Assembly: GCA_963682055.1 (NCBI GenBank)
Contig: OY821747.1
Location: 26,906,126 to 26,970,125 of the forward strand
Direction of reading: 5' to 3'
Length of the DNA: 64,000 bases
Source of the DNA: Primula veris
Taxonomy: Eukaryota > Streptophyta > Magnoliopsida > Ericales > Primulaceae
The notes under the pieces were generated by a model that worked only from the letters and a program-made list of their open reading frames with translations, had not been told where the DNA came from and made no database searches. The position numbers were made by a program, and so were the translations under genes. The number at the start of each line of letters is the position of its first letter. Position 1 is the first letter of the stretch. Positions 1 to 9,268 of this stretch are shown piece by piece.

Positions 1-811
1 ATAATAATAATAAACTATCACGTGGTTCATATTTTTGTGGTTGAAATATTGTTATGATTATTAAATGATAATAAATAAATAAAAAATAATAATGTAAGAT
101 TATTATAAGCAAATTAATAAAAAAACTGAATTTTTTTATAAATATAAACGATTTATTAAAATATATAAAATATTTTAAGCTTAAGAAAATAATTAAGATT
201 TCTATAGGGCTGTTACGAGACAATGGTGATAAATTCACCATCATAGTCAAACAAATTCCGAGAGCAACTATTTTCAAATAGTTTAATGATAGTATGTAGG
301 TGATTTTGACCATGCTTATCATGTGGTGGTACCGTCTCTTTCCTACATTGTCTATCATTCACACCCTTGAAGACAAGTAAATTTATACAAGTCAAATGAA
401 AATATGAAAATGTATATAGTATTGACACCTATTTAAAGAAAAATCACACTGATAAAGCATAATCTTTGAGGGCTGAGATATACTTTTCAACAATAATATA
501 ATAAGTAAAATACGATAATTATTGAACACTTCTTGAATCTTTATTATTGCTCATCAATTATAATTGCTCGGTTTACAATTTTCTATTGCACTTGTGCTCA
601 GATTAGTAATTAAATCTAAATCTTGGTCTTTCTCCTTCTCTTCGGTACTCGGTTCTTTATCTTGCTCGGTCTGATTTATAGTGTGGTAAGTTTTGACAAG
701 TTTTTCTATTTTCTCTCATTCTCTCTATATTTTTTTTGATTTATTTTTGGGTCCCCTTTTACTTGTGTATTTATAGGTAATTATATCTCATAGGATGTTG
801 ACAAATGTCAC
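1..811. other. AT-rich left flank, no gene seen
   Basis: No reading frame here looks coding. From about 600 to 811 the sequence is less AT-rich and ends at the GTCAC target site of retrotransposon E1. The natural continuation of this flank is at 10538, on the far side of E1. Confidence 0.5.
807..811. repeat. E1 target-site duplication, left copy
   Basis: GTCAC directly before the E1 left LTR. It is repeated exactly at 10538-10542 after the right LTR. Confidence 0.93.
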
Positions 812-1104
812 TGTTGAACGTAGTTTCTTCTAATCGATTATTTTGATGATAACAATATTTGTAAAACATGATAAAAACTCGTTTTGCGTACTAATCATTT
901 ATCGAGTGTGTTAAAGGGTCTAAATGATTGAATGCGTAATTACGAAGCCATTGGTTCAAGCGGAACCTAAATCGGAGTTGGAACGAATTAGTTACGGGGT
1001 TTCGAAGTTTGTCGAGCAAACCGAAAATAACCCAGAACAACAAAAAACGATTGATCAACCCTAAACGATCGATCATACATACGAAAAATCCTTCCAGTGA
1101 GCAT

Positions 1105-1290
1105 AGGACAAAAACGACCGATCGCCATAATAAAACGACCGATCGTTTTATTGATGATTTCTTCCAGTGAGCACTCAGCAAAAACGACCGATCATTAATC
1201 TGAAACGACCGATCGTTTCAGTGCACATTTTGTCCAGTAAGTCCAATTGAAAAACGACCGATCGTTTTTCAGAAACGACCGATCGTTTCT
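1105..1290. repeat. Palindromic motif array in the E1 LTR
   Basis: Six copies of ACGACCGATC(GT), most flanked by A-runs before and T-runs after, so that each can fold or bind a dimer. They are spaced about 20-45 bp apart, and some are separated by the phrase CTTCCAGTGAGCA. The same array is in the right LTR (about 9562-9747), and an inverted version is at 7118-7265. Short palindromes upstream of the promoter are described for Sirevirus LTRs; their function here is inferred to be regulatory. Confidence 0.85.
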
Positions 1291-1838
1291 GTAGAATTTC
1301 AAAATCCAGCTTTTAAGCTATTCCTGAAAATGGGGCGAACTGCTGCAAAAACAGCATTGAATGAACTCACCAACCAGCAACGGTCTGAAATTTATTGCTG
1401 CACCTTTGTGACTCTACAAAAGCCCCAAAACACTTTGAAGAAGATCATCCAAGCATTCACAACTTTTAAGCAATTCTTACAAGAAAATCCTTCAAGCTTA
1501 TACTACTTATTTCTCACTTGTAATCAAAAATATTCTCGAGTATATTCTTATAGTAATCTTATAAACATCGAGATAATATTTGTTAGTGAGCGATTCGAAA
1601 TCAAACTTGTAAAAGAGTATTTTATAAACTCATTAGTGAGCGAGTGAATTGGGTAGAGGCTTTTAAGCAAGTGTAGCTTAAAAGCTCTAGGTCATTTATT
1701 CGGGATACTCATATAGTGAGGGGGAGCGTAATCGGTTGATTAAGCTCGTTAAGGTGTAACCTTGAAACGAAGATTTTTAGTGAAACACTCGGTAGTGAAA
1801 ATACCGAGGAGAGGACGTAGGCGCGGTTTGCCGAACCT

Positions 1839-1847
1839 CTATAAATC
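1839..1847 (+). promoter_or_regulatory. TATA-like core promoter of the E1 LTR
   Basis: CTATAAATC follows GCGGTTTGCCGAACCT. Nearly the same block (GTTTGCCGAACCTCTATAAATC) occurs in the LTRs of E2 on the other strand, which supports a conserved LTR promoter. Confidence 0.65.
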
Positions 1848-2083
1848 TTGCGTTATTTCTTTCCCTTAACTTTTACTTTCCATATTCATTTATCGCTTAT
1901 ATTTATTGCTTGCTTAGATCATTTTAGCGTTAATTTGGTAACAAAAGAGTTTAGGTTATAAATATCACTAATTAACTTAGTTAAATACCCATAGTTTTAA
2001 TTCCGCGAAAAACGTACGAAAACCTTATTCACCCCCCCCCCCCCCCCCCCCCTCTAAGGTTTAGACTCCTACGGACCAACAAT

Positions 2084-2095
2084 TGGTATCAGAGC
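2084..2095 (+). other. E1 primer-binding site
   Basis: TGGTATCAGAGC lies two bases after the 5' LTR. It matches the 3' end of initiator tRNA-Met, the usual primer of plant copia elements. Confidence 0.93.
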
Positions 2096-2147
2096 TTAGC
2101 TATTCTATTCATAAAAATCTAACGATTTTATAGTTTAAAGATCCACT

Positions 2148-3839
2148 ATGTCTTCATACGCCGACTCAAAATCCATAACTAGGCCACCCTTCTTTGACGG
2201 TACTAACTATCCCTATTGGAGAGACCTTATGAAAAATTTCTTTTGTGGTTTTGAAATAGACCAATGGATAAGTATTAGTAAAGGCTATAAAACGCCTAGA
2301 AGAAATGGCGAAGATAAACTTGTAGAGGAACTAGACACCGATGAACGCCTAGCATTTTCCCTAAATTGTAGGGCTATGACTTCTATCACTTGTGCGCTCT
2401 CGCCTAGTGAATATGATAAGATTTCCGGTTGTGACACCGCTAAGCAAATGTGGGATAAGCTAGCTATTATGCACGAAGGAACTAGTCAAGTTAAGGACTC
2501 TAAAATTAGCATGCTTATTCATGATTATGAATTATTTAAAGTCGATGATGACGAGTCTATTGCTTCTATGTACACTCGTTTTACTAAGATTACTAATGAT
2601 CTTAAGAGACTTGAAAAGGTATACTCTAGCAAGGAGATGGTGACGAAGATCCTTCGAAGTCTTCCAAGGAAGTGGGAATCAAAAGTGACGGCCATACAAG
2701 AGGCCAAGGACATGAACACTCTCTCTCTCGACAACCTCATTGGATCCCTAAGCACTCATGAACTCGACATGACGACTCGAAAGCATGAGGATGACTCGAA
2801 AAAGAAGAAAGGCATTGCCTTCAAATGCACAACAAATGACGATAGCGAAAATGATTCATCTAGTGAGGATGATGAGATGGCTCTCTTTGCCAAACGCTAC
2901 AACAAATTCCTAAGTTGGAAAAAGAAGGGTGGACAACGATTTCGGAAAAAGGAATATAAGGAAGAGACTTCCGAAAAATCTAGCAAAAAGGACGAAATCA
3001 TTTGCTACAAATGTCACAAACCCGGCCATATGCAAAACGAATGTCCCTTGAAGAAAAAGGACAAGTTCGTCAAGAAAAGGGAAAACAAGAAGGCATTCTT
3101 AGCCGCATGGGGGAGCGATGATGATAGCTCCGATAGCGACAATGAAGAAGTCGCAAATCTATGTCTCATGGCTAGAGACGATGATTCCGAGGAAGTAAGC
3201 TATCACTCCTCTAACTCCTCTATTTCTAGTGATGATTGTCTTGATATTAATGATGTGTTAGAATCTTTAGAAAAAGCTAGAGGTAAGAACAAATCTTTTA
3301 GAAAATTGCTAATTACTCTACAAGACGAACTTGAAAATTTAGCTATGAAAAATGACACACTCGCAACTAAAAATACCGAACTTGCCCTAGAAAATAATAA
3401 GTTAGTTGATGACCTTAAGTCATGTAAACTTAAGGCGGATAGCGCCGAACTCACTCTCTCTAAGTTCACTAAAGGAAGCAAAATGCTAAGTACTATATTA
3501 GCTTCTCAACAAGGCGCATATGATAAAACCGGTGTAGGTTACAACCCTCTCTTAGCGTCTAAGCATAAAAATCTATTCACCAAACAAGTGGAGAAAAATG
3601 AAAATAGAACCCCAAGTTACTCCCGTAAGAACAATTCATATAAAAGTAACTTAGTTTATAATCGTTTTGTTAAACCTATCTCGCATATAAAATGTATGAC
3701 TTGCAACCGTAGTGACCACTATGAGGATTATATATATTGCCCTAATAGGTATAAAGTAAGTAGAAATGATTTGGTTTGGATTCCAAAGGGTCGAGACTCT
3801 AACCCTCAAGGACCCAAAAATGGATTAGGGTACCAATGA
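2148..3839 (+). CDS. gag: E1 gag (capsid/nucleocapsid polyprotein)
   Basis: Structural protein that packages the element RNA into virus-like particles. The 563-codon frame starts at the first ATG after the primer-binding site. The N-terminal part holds the FDGTNYPYW block common to plant copia Gag. Around residues 100-210 is the capsid-like UBN2/Retrotran_gag region (KQMWDKL, LRSLPRKWE, LIGSLSTHE). A zinc knuckle CYKCHKPGHMQNEC is near residue 286. A lysine-rich stretch, an acidic serine-rich stretch and a probable coiled coil (about 365-450) follow. A second, stretched knuckle near the C-terminus (CMTCNRSDHYEDYIYC) has six residues rather than four between His and the last Cys. The frame closes with TGA at 3837-3839, and pol continues in a different frame. 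Confidence 0.93.
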   Translation: MSSYADSKSITRPPFFDGTNYPYWRDLMKNFFCGFEIDQWISISKGYKTPRRNGEDKLVEELDTDERLAFSLNCRAMTSITCALSPSEYDKISGCDTAKQMWDKLAIMHEGTSQVKDSKISMLIHDYELFKVDDDESIASMYTRFTKITNDLKRLEKVYSSKEMVTKILRSLPRKWESKVTAIQEAKDMNTLSLDNLIGSLSTHELDMTTRKHEDDSKKKKGIAFKCTTNDDSENDSSSEDDEMALFAKRYNKFLSWKKKGGQRFRKKEYKEETSEKSSKKDEIICYKCHKPGHMQNECPLKKKDKFVKKRENKKAFLAAWGSDDDSSDSDNEEVANLCLMARDDDSEEVSYHSSNSSISSDDCLDINDVLESLEKARGKNKSFRKLLITLQDELENLAMKNDTLATKNTELALENNKLVDDLKSCKLKADSAELTLSKFTKGSKMLSTILASQQGAYDKTGVGYNPLLASKHKNLFTKQVEKNENRTPSYSRKNNSYKSNLVYNRFVKPISHIKCMTCNRSDHYEDYIYCPNRYKVSRNDLVWIPKGRDSNPQGPKNGLGYQ

Positions 3840-3861
3840 TCGTTTTGTCTTGTAGGTATGC

Positions 3862-5139
3862 TTGAGATCAAAAATCAACGAGGACAAGTGGTTCCTAGAT
3901 AGTGGATGCTCAAGACATATGACGGGAGACAAAACAAAATTCACCACTCTTGCACCTAAAGACGGAGGCTTTGTGACCTTCGGGGATAATAGCAAGGGCA
4001 AAATCATCGGTATTGGTAGTATCTCCAAACCATCTAATGTCATTATTGATAATGTTTTGCTTGTTGATGGTCTTAAACATAACTTGCTTAGTATAAGTCA
4101 ACTTTGTGATTTGGGTCACAAAGTCATTTTTGAAAAATCGCATTGCATTATTCATTGTATTTCGGATAATAAAACTATTCTTATGGGTCAAAGACAAAAT
4201 AATGTCTATATGATTGATTTGAATAGTTCGGTGGATGATGAAGTCAAGTGTCTTGTTACTATCAACGACAATGGTTGGTTGTGGCATAGACGACTTGGTC
4301 ATGCAAGTCTTGATTTACTTGCTAAACTTTCTAGTAAAGATTTGGTAATAGGTTTACCAAAAACTCCTTATATAAAGGACAAACTTTGTCACGCTTGCCA
4401 ATTAGGCAAACAAACAAAGATTTCGTTTAAGTCTAAAAATATTATTTCTACTACTCGTTGTTTGGAGCTCATTCATATGGACTTAGTTGGCCCCTCCCGG
4501 ACACTTAGTCTTGGCGGGCGTGCATATGCTTTCGTCATGGTTGACGATTTTAGTCGCTTTACGTGGGTCTTGTTTTTAACTCATAAGCATGAAGCATTTA
4601 GAGAATTCTCTATCATTTGCAAAAAGCTCCAAACACGAAAGGGTTATATGATCAAAAGTATCCGAACCGATCATGGTAAGGAATTTGAGAATACTCCATT
4701 TCAAACTTTTTGTGATGAAAATGGTATTGATCATAATTTTTCGGCCCCTCGTACGCCCCAACAAAATGGGGTAGTTGAGAGGAAGAATAGAACCCTAGAG
4801 GAAATGGCACGGACCATGCTTTGCGAAAATAATTTGCCAAAGTATTTTTGGGCCGAAGCCGTAAATTCCGCTTGTTATATTTTAAATAGAGCCTTAATTA
4901 GGCCCATATTAAAAAAGACACCTTACGAATTATGGAATGAGCGAAAACCAAATATTTCTCATTTACGTGCATTTGGTTGTAAATGCTATGTTCATAATAA
5001 TGGTAAGGATAATCTAGGAAAATTCGATGTTAAGTCCGACGAAGGAATTTTCGTTGGATATGCTATATCGAGTAAAGCTTATCGTATTTTTAATAAAAAG
5101 AACTTTATTGGTGGAAGAATCGGTACATGTCTCGTTTGA
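3862..5139 (+). CDS. pol: E1 pol, part 1: protease and integrase (ends in a frameshift)
   Basis: This frame opens after a TAG at 3853-3855, 17 nt beyond the gag stop, and has no convincing ATG of its own. It is probably expressed as a Gag-Pol fusion by readthrough or frameshifting. The aspartic protease signature [10 protein letters not shown] is at residues 13-22. Integrase follows: an HHCC zinc domain starting with HRRLGH at residue 142 and ending with CHACQLGK, then the catalytic triad D207, D270 and E306, with the expected 35 residues between the last two. The frame runs into the copia-type C-terminal region and is lost just before 5110, where one extra base in an A-rich tract throws translation to a stop at 5139. 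The downstream frame continues the same protein, so the break looks recent. Confidence 0.9.
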   Translation: MRSKINEDKWFLDSGCSRHMTGDKTKFTTLAPKDGGFVTFGDNSKGKIIGIGSISKPSNVIIDNVLLVDGLKHNLLSISQLCDLGHKVIFEKSHCIIHCISDNKTILMGQRQNNVYMIDLNSSVDDEVKCLVTINDNGWLWHRRLGHASLDLLAKLSSKDLVIGLPKTPYIKDKLCHACQLGKQTKISFKSKNIISTTRCLELIHMDLVGPSRTLSLGGRAYAFVMVDDFSRFTWVLFLTHKHEAFREFSIICKKLQTRKGYMIKSIRTDHGKEFENTPFQTFCDENGIDHNFSAPRTPQQNGVVERKNRTLEEMARTMLCENNLPKYFWAEAVNSACYILNRALIRPILKKTPYELWNERKPNISHLRAFGCKCYVHNNGKDNLGKFDVKSDEGIFVGYAISSKAYRIFNKKNFIGGRIGTCLV

Positions 5140-6991
5140 TGAGAATATGCCGACAATTGATAAGCCTTTAATTGTTCATAATATTAATGATGATATTTTT
5201 CATAAAGCATCTTCTTCGAATCATGTTACATCTAGCTTAGAGTCAACGCCTAGCATAGAGGTTGAACCCGTTGATGAACAAGTCACTATAGAGAGACTTC
5301 AAAAAGACTTAGAATCTAGCGTACATATTCATGAGGATTTGCCTCAAGAATGGCGTTTTGCCAATCACCATCCGCAAGATTTAATTTTGGGTAACCCGGG
5401 AGAAAGAGTGCATACACGTTCATCATTAAGAAATATAGTTAATCATTTTGCATTCTTGTCTCAATTAGAGCCCAAGAACATTCATGAGGCGGAACTCGAT
5501 GAGAGTTGGGTATTAGCTATGCATGACGAATTAAATCAATTCGAGCGTAGCAACGTATGGACACTAGTACCTAGACCGCGTGAGAAAACCATTATAGGTA
5601 CGAAATGGATATTTCGCAATAAGATGGATGAATCCGGGGTAGTCATTAGAAATAAAGCTAGACTAGTAGCTCAAGGGTATAATCAAGAAGAGGGCATCGA
5701 TTTCGATGAAACTTACGCACCCGTAGCAAGATTAGAAGCCATTAGAATGTTGCTTGCTTATGCTTCTTTTAAACGTTTTAAATTATTTCAAATGGATGTT
5801 AAAAGTGCATTTTTAAACGGCTTTATTAATGAGGAAGTTTATGTAAAACAACCACCCGGTTTTGAAAATCACGAGTTTCCTAATCATGTGTACAAACTTC
5901 GAAAAGCACTTTATGGTTTAAAACAAGCACCCCGGGCTTGGTATGAAAGACTTAGTAAATTCTTGATTAAAAAGGGTTTTTCTCGTGGTACTTTAGACAC
6001 TACTCTTTTTATTAAAAAGGATGGAAAAGACATGCTTTTAATTCAAATATATGTTGATGATATCATTTTCGGTGCTACTAATGCTCGCATGTGCGAGGAG
6101 TTTTCTAAGTGTATGCAAGGTGAATTCGAGATGAGCATGATGGGTGAACTCACCTACTTCCTTGGGTTGCAAATCAAACAAACAAAGGACGGAATTTTCG
6201 TCAATCAAGCCAAATACACAAGGGACTTGCTCAAGAGGTTCAACATGAGCGATGCAAAGCCGCTAGGAACTCCGATGAGTCCGGCAACAAAACTAGACAA
6301 GGATGAATCGGGTAAAAGCGTGGACCAAAAGCTCTATAGAGGTATGATTGGATCCCTCTTATATTTAACCGCAAGTAGACCCGATATCATGTTTAGTGTT
6401 TGCTTGTGTGCTAGGTATCAATCTTGCCCTAAGGAATCGCATGTTATAGCCGTTAAGCGCATTTTTAGATATCTTGTAGGTACTTGCAATTTAGGATTGT
6501 TTTATCCGCATGATACTTCGTTTGAATTGCTTGGTTATTCCGACGCCGACTTTGCCGGTTGTCGATTAGATAGAAAGAGTACTAGTGGCACTTGCCATTT
6601 CTTAGGAAACGCTTTAGTTTCTTGGCATAGTAAGAAACAAAACTCGGTTGCGCTTTCCACGGCGGAGGCGGAATACGTCGCCGCGGGTAGTTGTTGCGCA
6701 CAAATCCTTTGGATGCGTCAACAACTAAACGACTTTGAATTATCATTTGATAGTGTACCTATATTGTGTGATAATACTAGTGCTATAAACCTTTCGAAAA
6801 ATCCGATCCAACACTCTCGCACTAAACATATTAATTTACGTCATCACTTTTTACGGGATCATGTCCAAAAAGGGGATATTACACTTGAATATATAAGCAC
6901 AAATAGGCAATTAGCCGATATTTTCACAAAACCCCTTAATGAGGAACAATTTTGCTTTATTCGCCGAGAGTTAGGTATGTTTGATGTGTGA
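5027..6991 (+). CDS. pol: E1 pol, part 2: reverse transcriptase and RNase H
   Basis: This continues E1 pol after the single-base frame change near 5095-5104; the real coding content begins about there, not at the frame's first codon at 5027. Reverse transcriptase is recognised by the [11 protein letters not shown] block, [14 protein letters not shown] and the catalytic YVDD at about residues 342-345. RNase H is recognised by [14 protein letters not shown] and STAEAEY near residue 547. The end ([11 protein letters not shown]) is the usual copia C-terminus. All motifs expected of an active enzyme are present. Apart from the frame break no damage was seen. Confidence 0.9.
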   Translation: MLSPTKEFSLDMLYRVKLIVFLIKRTLLVEESVHVSFDENMPTIDKPLIVHNINDDIFHKASSSNHVTSSLESTPSIEVEPVDEQVTIERLQKDLESSVHIHEDLPQEWRFANHHPQDLILGNPGERVHTRSSLRNIVNHFAFLSQLEPKNIHEAELDESWVLAMHDELNQFERSNVWTLVPRPREKTIIGTKWIFRNKMDESGVVIRNKARLVAQGYNQEEGIDFDETYAPVARLEAIRMLLAYASFKRFKLFQMDVKSAFLNGFINEEVYVKQPPGFENHEFPNHVYKLRKALYGLKQAPRAWYERLSKFLIKKGFSRGTLDTTLFIKKDGKDMLLIQIYVDDIIFGATNARMCEEFSKCMQGEFEMSMMGELTYFLGLQIKQTKDGIFVNQAKYTRDLLKRFNMSDAKPLGTPMSPATKLDKDESGKSVDQKLYRGMIGSLLYLTASRPDIMFSVCLCARYQSCPKESHVIAVKRIFRYLVGTCNLGLFYPHDTSFELLGYSDADFAGCRLDRKSTSGTCHFLGNALVSWHSKKQNSVALSTAEAEYVAAGSCCAQILWMRQQLNDFELSFDSVPILCDNTSAINLSKNPIQHSRTKHINLRHHFLRDHVQKGDITLEYISTNRQLADIFTKPLNEEQFCFIRRELGMFDV

Positions 6992-7413
6992 TATATATAT
7001 ATATATTTATATATATTTGATTGTCTTTATATATATATTTTTAAGTATTTTTACATTTTCTTTGCCAAATCAGTGTCGTAAAGTGCAGAAAATTCCTGGT
7101 CTGTAACCTTGTTACAGTCGATCGATCGTCTGTAAAAACGACCGATCGTTTTATTACATTCGACCGATCGTTCCTTAAAAACGACCGATCGTTTTTATGT
7201 TGCACTCACTGGAAGAATTTGGCTATATTTCGATCGATCGAATCCCAGAACGACCGATCGTTTTTCTGTTTGTCAGTTTTTAAAATCATTCTTCAAACCC
7301 CAAAACCAATTCATTTCAAACCCTAATCTCTTCTCTCTCTCAAAATTCGTCCACTCATTTCCCAATCACCCAAAAATCTCAAACAAAACCCAATTTTCTA
7401 TCCAATCAATCAA
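6992..7413 (+). other. E1 spacer between pol and ORF3, with inverted palindrome array and leader
   Basis: An AT microsatellite follows pol. At 7118-7265 there are at least four further ACGACCGATCGT motifs and the phrase GCACTCACTGGAAGAA, which is the inverse of the LTR spacer phrase. From about 7290 to 7413 a CT- and CA-rich stretch with AAACCCTAATCTC and a run of CTCT resembles a plant 5' untranslated leader. It ends at the ORF3 ATG. Confidence 0.7.
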
Positions 7414-8730
7414 ATGGTTCGCACAAAGAAAGCCTCACTCAACCTCGTTGATGAGCATGACGACGAGATCGTGCCTCCACCCACTCGCCGCCCGGCTATT
7501 CCTCGTGCCCCATGCACCGGCTCTTCCTCCGCTTCTCGCTCCGGCCCTCTACCTCCTCTCTATCCACCCGAAATGGGTACAAGAGGTATATTGACCAACT
7601 TCACTCTAGACATGCCTCTTTTTCGTGAACGGTTTTCCGCTCTTATGATAGACTTAAGCTTTTACAAACTTGATACCCTTCTTACTCTCAAAGAGCCCTT
7701 TTATAAAGAGAATGTCTATGAATTCTATTATCATCTAGTTCTAGATAGGGACTCCGATGACGCACTCCGTTTGCGTTCATCCTTTAACGGACAACAATTC
7801 GTTTACGGTATAGACCGTTTACGAACTCTCTTACGTCTAGATAGCGGCGGTTTCTATGAGTCTAGCAAGGAACTTTGTGAAACTCTAGAGATCGAAAACT
7901 TCAATGATCTTAAAGATGAAATTTTTCATCCGGCCCATAACAACCGCTCTAGCAAAGCCCATGGCCTTCTATTCCGTAATAAACTAGCCTACCACATTCT
8001 CTCTCATATCGTACTCCCACACACCTCCAACTTTACGGATGTTACTAATGAGTACATCTTTCTTCTTGGGTGTATCCATCGCCGAGTCCGCCTTGACTTT
8101 GCATCCCTCATTTTCTTTAAGATGGACTCGCTTAAAACAAAGTCCAAGAATGGGTTACCTTACGGTGCCTTAATTTCGGCCATTTTGAAGGACTTAAATC
8201 TCGTTCCCGGTGGAACATTGTTCAAAAATAAGGATAAGCACATTTGGGACACTTCCTATCTTTCCCAAATGTCCATAAAATTCAACAATACCGACAAGTC
8301 CATAACTTGGTCCGGTAAGCGGGTATCCGGCCCCGGCTATACTCCTCTTTCCCCCGAAGAGGAAGAATACGTCGGCCCTAAACCGACACCTCAAATCGCT
8401 CATGAGGAATTCTCCTCCGAGTCTCTCCCTCCCACCGATATCCCTACCTCCTCCCGTCCCTCTCAAGGTCGCGGAAAAGCTAAAGTAGGATCTTCGACTC
8501 TTCCTCCACGCACCGAACAATTCTACAACGATCTCTATATTGATCAATATCAGAATGCGCGACTTCAACGACGCATGTTTCGATCCATGCATCCTAGTCA
8601 AGAAGATATGGACGAAATCGAAAGGTTAAGCAACGAGCAACGGGCAAGGTTCCATGGTTATTTTCCCGACTTTGCCGGTCCTAACAATGACGAAGACGAA
8701 GAGGATGATGCTACTTCCCACCGCGACTAG
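7414..8730 (+). CDS. E1 ORF3: Sirevirus third-frame protein of unknown function
   Basis: An intact 438-codon frame between pol and the 3' LTR, the place where Sireviruses can carry an extra (so-called envelope-like) gene. The N-terminus is proline- and serine-rich. A globular middle (about residues 55-300) contains LDMPLFRERFSALMI, a YEFYYHL block and an LRTLLRLDSGG block. It resembles, from memory, proteins labelled putative plant transposon protein. The C-terminus is acidic (DEDEEDD). No signal peptide or membrane-spanning segment is visible, so an envelope role is not supported. It has its own leader and lies 422 bp from pol, which suggests separate expression. E3 has a protein of nearly equal length at the same place (47551-48873). 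Confidence 0.8.
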   Translation: MVRTKKASLNLVDEHDDEIVPPPTRRPAIPRAPCTGSSSASRSGPLPPLYPPEMGTRGILTNFTLDMPLFRERFSALMIDLSFYKLDTLLTLKEPFYKENVYEFYYHLVLDRDSDDALRLRSSFNGQQFVYGIDRLRTLLRLDSGGFYESSKELCETLEIENFNDLKDEIFHPAHNNRSSKAHGLLFRNKLAYHILSHIVLPHTSNFTDVTNEYIFLLGCIHRRVRLDFASLIFFKMDSLKTKSKNGLPYGALISAILKDLNLVPGGTLFKNKDKHIWDTSYLSQMSIKFNNTDKSITWSGKRVSGPGYTPLSPEEEEYVGPKPTPQIAHEEFSSESLPPTDIPTSSRPSQGRGKAKVGSSTLPPRTEQFYNDLYIDQYQNARLQRRMFRSMHPSQEDMDEIERLSNEQRARFHGYFPDFAGPNNDEDEEDDATSHRD

Positions 8731-9268
8731 GCGGTTATATTATTTTTTTGTTTTTTGATGATGTCAAAGGGGGAGAAATACCTCTCTATTGTTTTTCTCT
8801 TTGCGTTGTATTTCTATTTCCTTTGAGTTGAACAAGTTGTTTTTGATGTAATAAGTAGGAAACGGTTTTACTTGATTATTATGATGCGTTTCTTCTTACA
8901 TTTGCTCTTGTTTATATGATTGCGATTTTAACTATGCGTTTGAACCTTATTTGATATTATTGCATTTAGTGCGCATAGTTTGCTAGTTGATTGGATTATA
9001 TATATTGTTTTTCTTTTGTGGCGATTGACCTTTTTTAGGCAAAACTATGGCCAATTTTTCGCTTGCATATAGATCTTCATAATCCCTAATCGTTTAGCTT
9101 GTTTATACGTCATTTTAAAATCGGATGTTATGACATTTACTTGCTTTTTCTCTAAAAACTTTTATCTAAGTAAAGCGTCATCTATACATTTCCGTTATAT
9201 TTGTTTAAACAAAAAGAGCTTATAGTATGTTGAAATCAATATTTTGTCATCATCAAAAAGGGAGAGAT
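8731..9268 (+). other. E1 3' untranslated region with polypurine tracts
   Basis: No frame is open here. A polypurine tract AAAGGGGGAGAAA is at 8766-8778 soon after ORF3, and the one abutting the LTR (AAAAAGGGAGAGA) is at 9255-9267. More than one polypurine tract before the 3' LTR is a Sirevirus hallmark. The one next to the LTR is the likely plus-strand primer. Confidence 0.8.

Larger units (their letters stand above)
812..2081 (+). repeat. E1 5' LTR
   Basis: A 1270-bp LTR bounded by TGTTG and CAACA. It carries about six copies of the near-palindrome ACGACCGATCGT between 1110 and 1290, a TATA-like CTATAAATC at 1839-1847, and a run of 21 C at 2032-2052. Short open frames inside it (for example 1330-1647) recur unchanged in the other LTR and are not genes. 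Confidence 0.93.

Noticed and set aside
891..1181. 96-codon minus-strand frame, repeated at 9348-9638
   Set aside because: Also LTR sequence; the frame runs through the palindrome array and has no recognisable features.
1105..1290. Regularly repeated short palindromes that could suggest a CRISPR-like array
   Set aside because: Spacing is irregular, the motif is only 12-16 bp, it sits in a plant retrotransposon LTR, and no cas genes exist. It is regulatory-type repetition.
1330..1647. 105-codon open frame, repeated at 9787-10104
   Set aside because: It lies wholly in the E1 LTR and is identical in both because the LTRs are nearly identical. There are no protein features, and it overlaps promoter and U5-type sequence.
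7414..8730. Naming E1 ORF3 an envelope gene
   Set aside because: No signal peptide, membrane anchor or cleavage-type motif is visible; only position supports that label.
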